64,000 nt of DNA, taken from assembly GCF_040939455.1 (NCBI RefSeq), contig NC_134108.1, forward strand, positions 2,571,501-2,635,500, given 5' to 3'. The stretch is from Microcebus murinus. Its lineage: Eukaryota > Chordata > Mammalia > Primates > Cheirogaleidae. Positions 59,458-64,000 of this stretch are shown here, one piece after another. The position numbers were made by a program, and so were the translations under genes. Below the pieces are notes generated by a model that saw only the letters and a program-made list of their open reading frames with translations, was not told the origin of the DNA and ran no database searches. The first letter of the stretch is position 1, and each line of letters starts with the position of its first letter.

Positions 59458-61134
59458 CTTGATCATGGGTACCCAGTTACATTGTAGCAGCTGGCTTAAG
59501 TGGAATCGTATCCGGCTTGAATGAGATTAAAGGATCGTTCATGATCCTGGCACTGATCCTTTGGGGCACTGCAGGAAGATGTGCTTTGATTCATCTGTAA
59601 TTGTTTCCTTATCGCGGACGTTAGAGGTTTGAGAATTTGCTGCCACACAGTCATCGTCTCAGCCCTTCCATTTCCCATAGCTTTATTTTCCTTGTTGTTT
59701 CTTGGTCCATTTTCATCTGTTGGAAATTTTCTCTGATCTAACAGCCTATTCCTGGGGATCCAGTAGGTTTTAACTTTTTACCTTTCCAGCTGTTTCTATA
59801 GTTTTATTTAAAAAAAAAAACAATTGTTCCTCATGTTCTTAATGTGCTGTAATTTATGTCACTGTTTTTAGATTTTTAAATTGTCATCTCAAATACCGTA
59901 CTTGACACCACCTTTGGTTTTGTTACGCTAGAATAGCAACCGGGCTTGCCCTTCACCGGTCTTAGCTTAGGCGTCTAGCTCCCCGGCGTGACGGCTCTCC
60001 AGCGGCCGGTCTTGCGGACTAGTTTGTACTGGAAGGTCAAGGCAGAAGTCAAGGCAAAGCATTGCAGATGTCACTAGGGTAGACAGGTGCTACAGCAATC
60101 ATGAAAAAAAATCACAGCGTGCACCTACTGTGCACAACACCTGGATTTGCACTTGGGGGAGGCAAGTGCTTTAAGTTCTCACCCTTGGCGATCGTAAATC
60201 CTAGCTGCACAGGTTAAGACGTGAACATAAAACTTAAAATGCTTCCTTCAGAACAAGATTGCTTATGGATCAGATGAGAAGTATCCCCGAAGTAAAATAT
60301 ATCTTAGTTGCTTGTGCCAGATGTAGTCTACCTCCCTTGCTAACACGGAATTCGCCAGAAGGCATGCTCTTTCCTGAAACATTATACTCTTATTGTAATA
60401 TAAACATCATATTGTGATTAATTAATTATAAAAGCTATATTAATTAAATAACTTCAGTAAGCCTTTGCACAGTGGTAGTCGCAGTCTTCTCACACAGCTA
60501 TATTGAAGCACTGGCTCTTGACAAAGCGGCATTAAGACTTTTTGCCATTCGAAGAAGGACGTGGCATCCAATCGCTAAGAAGGAACCAAGCATGGTGGAA
60601 AGGTAAGAAGTTAAAGAAAGTAACCGCGGCCCTCTCAGACGGTGGAGGATTTTAGGAAGTGGACGGGGAGAGAAAACGCTGTCTGTGAGGGTCGGTCACG
60701 GTTCCCGCAGGGCTGGGGGTCACTAGCGTGCATCACCCATGTAAGCTCACACTGGCGTCGCCCCTACCAGATGTGCTCGCGCCCGCCGAGCGCCGTCACC
60801 CCCCCGCCGCGGCTGCCAGCGGTGCCAGGGTGACGCTGGCGGGCAAGGACCCCGCACACCACCGGGCGTGGTGGGAGGCGCAGGGCCACAGGGGCACAAG
60901 CGCGTACCTGGTAACTAAGGCAAATGCAAACTCGATTATAAAGATACGCACTACAATCCTGACGAAAGACAGGCGCCGAGACTGAGGACAGAGGTTTCAG
61001 ACTCTCTGATGTCGTCCGCCCTGATTCTGTGCCCGCGGAGACTGTGTGGCACCGAGCGGGCTCAGTGCCCGGGGCCTTCTACTTCGCAGACCGCCTAGTG
61101 TCTGGGGCGGCCTTGGGAGACAGGGGCTGCTGCT
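59458..61134. other. single-copy sequence, possible MIR at 60.1 kb
   Basis: At 60115-60240, 'gcacctactgtgcacaacac' and 'gctgcacaggttaagacg' suggest a decayed + strand MIR. A GC-rich patch lies at 60770-60900. No gene recognised. Confidence 0.35.
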
Positions 61135-61142
61135 GTTTAGAC

Positions 61143-61700
61143 CAGGCGTCCTCAAACTACGGCCCGCGGGCCACATGCGGGTGTTTCCGCCCGTTTGTTT
61201 TTTTTACTTCAAAATAAGATATGCGCAGTGTGCACAGGAATTTGTTCATAGTTTTTTTAAAACTATAGTCCGGCCCTCCAATGGTCTGAGGGACAGTGAA
61301 CGGGTCCCCTGTTTAAAAAGTTTGAGGACCAGGCCGGGCGTGGTGGCTCACGCCTGTAATCCTAGCACTCTGGAAGGCCAAGGCGGGCGGATTGCTCAAG
61401 GCCAGGAGTTCGAAGCCAGCCTGAGTGAGACCCCATCTCTACCAAAAGTAGAAAGAAATTAATTGACCAACTAAAAATATATATACACCAAAAAAAAAAA
61501 AAAAAACAAAAAAAAACATGGCACGGTGGCACATGCCTGTAGTCCCAGCTACTCGGGAGGCTGAGGCAGGAGGATCGCTTGAGCCCAGGAGTCTGAGATT
61601 GCTGTGAGCTAGGCTGACACCACGGCACTCACTCTAGCCTGGGCAACAAAGTGAGACTCTGTCTCAAAAAAAAAAAAAAAATAAAGTCTGAGGACCCCTG
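61143..61700 (+). mobile_element. hAT element split by an Alu
   Basis: The left terminus CAGGCGTCCTCAAACTAC and right terminus ...TGAGGACCCCTG are inverted relatives. The interior includes 'ggcccgcgggccacatgcgg', 'acttcaaaataagatatgcg' and 'ggtctgagggacagtgaacg'. The 8-bp target duplication is decayed: gtttagac (61135-61142) versus gtcaagat (61701-61708). Without the Alu it would be about 190 bp. It shares its family with the hAT at 53356-53570. It has no transposase. Confidence 0.9.
61332..61682 (+). mobile_element. Alu SINE, strepsirrhine type, inside a hAT terminal repeat
   Basis: Full-length dimer with an expanded A-rich linker at 61487-61518 and a good A tail. The 14-bp target duplication aaagtttgaggacc (61317-61330) / aaagtctgaggacc (61683-61696) is part of the hAT right terminus. 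Confidence 0.97.
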
Positions 61701-61704
61701 GTCA

Positions 61705-61985
61705 AGATTTTACAGAGAATGAAATTCAGGCTCAGCCTGCCAGGTATCCTGGTCAGGGCCAGGCTGGTGGTGGGGTGAGGTCCAGCCCTGTCCTGCCGAC
61801 CCCAGCTCCCGTCTACACGGCGTGCGCCTTTCCCGCAACTGCGTGAAGGGGTGGGGGGTGGCCTCCTATGCCCCCGTACTGAGTGGGCCCCAGTGCACCT
61901 GGTGCACCTGGCCCAAGTCGCTCCCTAAGTTGGTGGGAGAGTTAGGGCTCGAACTCCATCATCCGGCCCCCGCCCTGCTTTCCTG
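61705..61985 (+). mobile_element. MIR SINE, + strand, gapped
   Basis: 'gattttacagagaatgaaat', 'ttcaggctcagcctgcc', 'cctggcccaagtcgctccct' and 'gttagggctcgaactccatc' follow the second half of a MIR, with ~130 bases of GC-rich extra sequence between. The hAT lies at its left edge. Confidence 0.55.
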
Positions 61986-63104
61986 AGCTGGAGGCCGACG
62001 GGTCAAGCCGGGTCGTGGGCAGCTGGGCAGCGCAGGCCGCGTGGGCGCTGTGGCGTCACCCCCAGTGCTGGGGCGAGGGACTGGGGCAAGACGTGAGGCT
62101 GAGAATTCGCATCCTGTCTTAAGAGCCCGCGGGGGCAAGACCTTCTCCGCATCAGGGTGCGCCGAGACAGCAGCGACCAGCTCTGAAAGCGGAGCCTTTG
62201 TCCTCAGCGGAGAACGCAAAAGTTGTGCCACATCTGCCAAACTGTCCTCCTGGACACACAACACAGGGGACAGATTGTTACGTGACCCACGCTTCTCTGG
62301 AGTCAGAGAGAAGGCGGCCTGCTGCAGAGACCCACCAGGCCACTCCCCAGGCCGTTTCTACAGAACCTCCATCCGGGAGAGTCCTGCAGGCTCCGGCCGG
62401 CCGCCGCTGCAGAGGAGTGGCTCTCTGGTCATTTGCAGGGAGAAGTGTCTCCCTCATTTAGTGACCAATTCAGGCCCGGCCATTAGCATTTGAATCAGGC
62501 AGCCATGCTGTTTTGATTGAAAAGAGAAACAGAGCCTTTGTTGTTGCAATTTAAGGGCCTAACTAATTTTCTAGCATCCTTTAATCAGCTTGGGTCTTGG
62601 GGAAATGGCAGCACCTAGGAAAAGCCCGAGTTTTCCCGTAGGAGCCCTTGATCCTGGCGCGGCTCCGTGGGACCTGCAGCCTCCCTGGCCTGCCCCCGCC
62701 GTCCTTCCAGGCAGAATTTTGTTGAATGTCTTCAAAATACTCCCTTTGTTTAGATTAGACCGACCCAAATAATCACGGAAACACACAAGGGCTGGATCGG
62801 AACGCTGATGGTCAAAGTCTGGCGGATCCGGCGCAAGGAGGAGCCGGAAGGTGGGAGGTGCCAGGCCGGTTGGGGATAGCATCGGAACATGCAAGGCTCC
62901 ACCCTGGGGATGTGAAGGCCCCTCTGGACGGCGTGGAGTTACCTGAAGTACTTTATAGCATTTAATTTGCATGCTTAGGAGACACCCTGTTCTCTTTCGC
63001 AGCTAATAAAAACTGCAAGATTTTATGTTTACAGAGACGGAAGACCAAGTGTTCAAAAATCCTCAGTTGGCTTCCTTTTTTCCCTTTAGTTTGCATCACA
63101 TCTT
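61986..63104. other. single-copy sequence; possible conserved non-coding block
   Basis: No gene or repeat recognised. From about 62480 to 63010 the sequence is balanced in composition and dense in developmental-type binding words: SOX-like CCTTTGTT (62535-62542), TTTAATCAG near 62580, and a perfect octamer ATTTGCAT (62965-62972). That texture suggests a conserved enhancer, but conservation cannot be seen from one sequence. Confidence 0.35.
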
Positions 63105-63195
63105 CTTTTTTTTATTTAATTTTTAATTGGCAAGTAATAGTCGTATATGTTCATTGGGAACATAATAACGTTTTGATGCATATGAGGCATAATGG
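63105..63195 (-). mobile_element. L1 3' UTR fragment, antisense
   Basis: 'tttttaattggcaagtaata', 'cgtatatgttcattgggaac' and 'ataacgttttgatgcatatg' resemble an antisense L1M/L1P-type 3' UTR segment. Short, with no target duplication. Confidence 0.6.
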
Positions 63196-64000
63196 TCCAT
63201 AGGTCACTGCAGTGAGCGATAATGCCTAGCTGCACATCGCCAGCCAAAGGACACTGAACAGTCGCGACGCAAAGGACCAGCAGGTAAATGTCTGAGATGA
63301 CGGGTGTGCTCTACATTTTCTAGGCGTGTATTAGAGATATAAACACTTAAGACTCTTAGAAATGCAGACAGCGAAGGGAAACCCATTTTTAAAGATGTGC
63401 TTGGGAAAGTTGAAGTGTCCGCAGCCGCACTCGGTGTTTGTCGAGGCCTGTTCATTCCGCACAGGGGAGCGGAGCAGAGGCCTGGGCTGGTGAGGACGCC
63501 GGCCCGGCGGCGTGGGGGTGGGGCCTCCCTGGGCCCAGGGGAGGGTGACCACCGGGCTGCCGCCCGAGCTCCTGCCCCAGCGTCCGTCTGAGGACAGGGG
63601 TCTGCAAATGCCTGGGAGGTCACTGCGAGCCGCAGGCCCCGAACACTGGGCAGTGCCAGGGCCACCGGGCGGGCTGGGCCGAGGGTTCCCTGCTGGGGAG
63701 GACGGGATTAGAATGAGTGGCTCAGAGACAGCAAACGGGAAAGGTCCTCCCCACTGCGCGGCCAGGCCAGGTTTAGCAACAACGTAAGACCACTCAGGGC
63801 ATCAAAACGCCTTTCAGACGCCTTTCAGAAGGACTCCGAGTACACCAAACCATGTTTTGTCTTTTATTCTAGCTGAAATATGTCTTTCCCCACTCTACTC
63901 CCCTTGAAATGAGACAGGGGAGGTGAAGTCTGACCCACTCCCTTTATTTCCTCCTTCTCTTTTCACTAACCCATCACCCCCTCCAGGAAGCCTTCCCAGA
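63196..64000. other. single-copy sequence to window end
   Basis: GC-rich with CpGs at 63470-63700. A 153-codon minus frame (63204-63665) overlaps plus-strand frames and has no domain. No repeat recognised. The last ~120 bases are pyrimidine-rich. Confidence 0.4.

Overview
This 64 kb window is nuclear DNA from a primate, most likely a strepsirrhine (lemur-type). Twelve Alu copies are visible. Most carry the strepsirrhine dimer signature: 'gcctgagcaagagcgagac' in the left arm, an extended 'aattaattggccaac' linker, and 'gctgtgagctaggctgac' in the right arm. Three L1 3' ends share a 3' UTR that finishes 'tttgtacccccataatatg', a form I associate with lemurs and galagos. The species and locus cannot be fixed by reading alone.

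I recognise no cellular protein-coding gene, rRNA, tRNA or other functional RNA gene. The long open frames are explained by CpG-rich sequence, by minisatellites whose unit lacks stops, or by antisense reading of LINE and Alu copies. The only coding-derived sequences are decayed pieces of transposable elements: the end of L1 ORF2 near 5.1-5.7 kb, antisense L1 at 52.7-55.2 kb, and the acidic tail of a pogo/Tigger-like transposase near 58.6 kb. The window reads as intergenic or intronic, with GC/CpG-rich blocks alternating with AT-rich single-copy blocks.

Layout. 0-10 kb: mostly single-copy sequence, an Alu (2.16 kb), a CCCT/CTTC tract (3.6 kb), a 5'-truncated L1 with perfect target duplications (5.1-6.1 kb), and an old L1 split by an MLT1 LTR (8.7-9.9 kb). 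10-16 kb: an AT-rich minisatellite (10.9-11.55 kb), a small CpG cluster with a CTCF-like motif (11.7 kb), antisense L1, several MaLR LTRs, a 194-bp hAT MITE with 8-bp target duplications (12.84 kb), and an MLT1 LTR running into a CpG-rich block (15.0-16.1 kb). 16-26 kb: single-copy DNA with two Alus, MIR and L2 fragments, a 1.07 kb minisatellite (21.9-22.98 kb) and MaLR-type sequence. 26.8-28.5 kb: the strongest CpG island, split by an L1 3' end. 28.5-41.7 kb: mostly single-copy, with two Alus back to back at one target (33.6-34.3 kb), a ~180 bp duplicated segment (32.6 and 34.5 kb) and a CpG-bearing GC-rich block (36.2-39.9 kb). 41.7-44.3 kb: three unrelated minisatellites within 2.6 kb. 44.3-64 kb: L2, MIR and Alu copies, single-copy DNA, a decayed antisense L1 holding a hAT element and two Alus (52.7-55.2 kb), a pogo-like element (58.3 kb), a hAT with an Alu in its terminal repeat (61.1-61.7 kb), and a possible conserved non-coding block (62.5-63.0 kb).

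The most useful observations are the nested insertions, which give a relative chronology (MIR, L2 and old L1 first, then MaLR and hAT, then strepsirrhine Alu and L1), the DNA transposons that may be lineage-specific, the minisatellite cluster with exact 83-bp higher-order units, and the CpG islands. Family names are from memory of consensus sequences; identities are estimates by eye.
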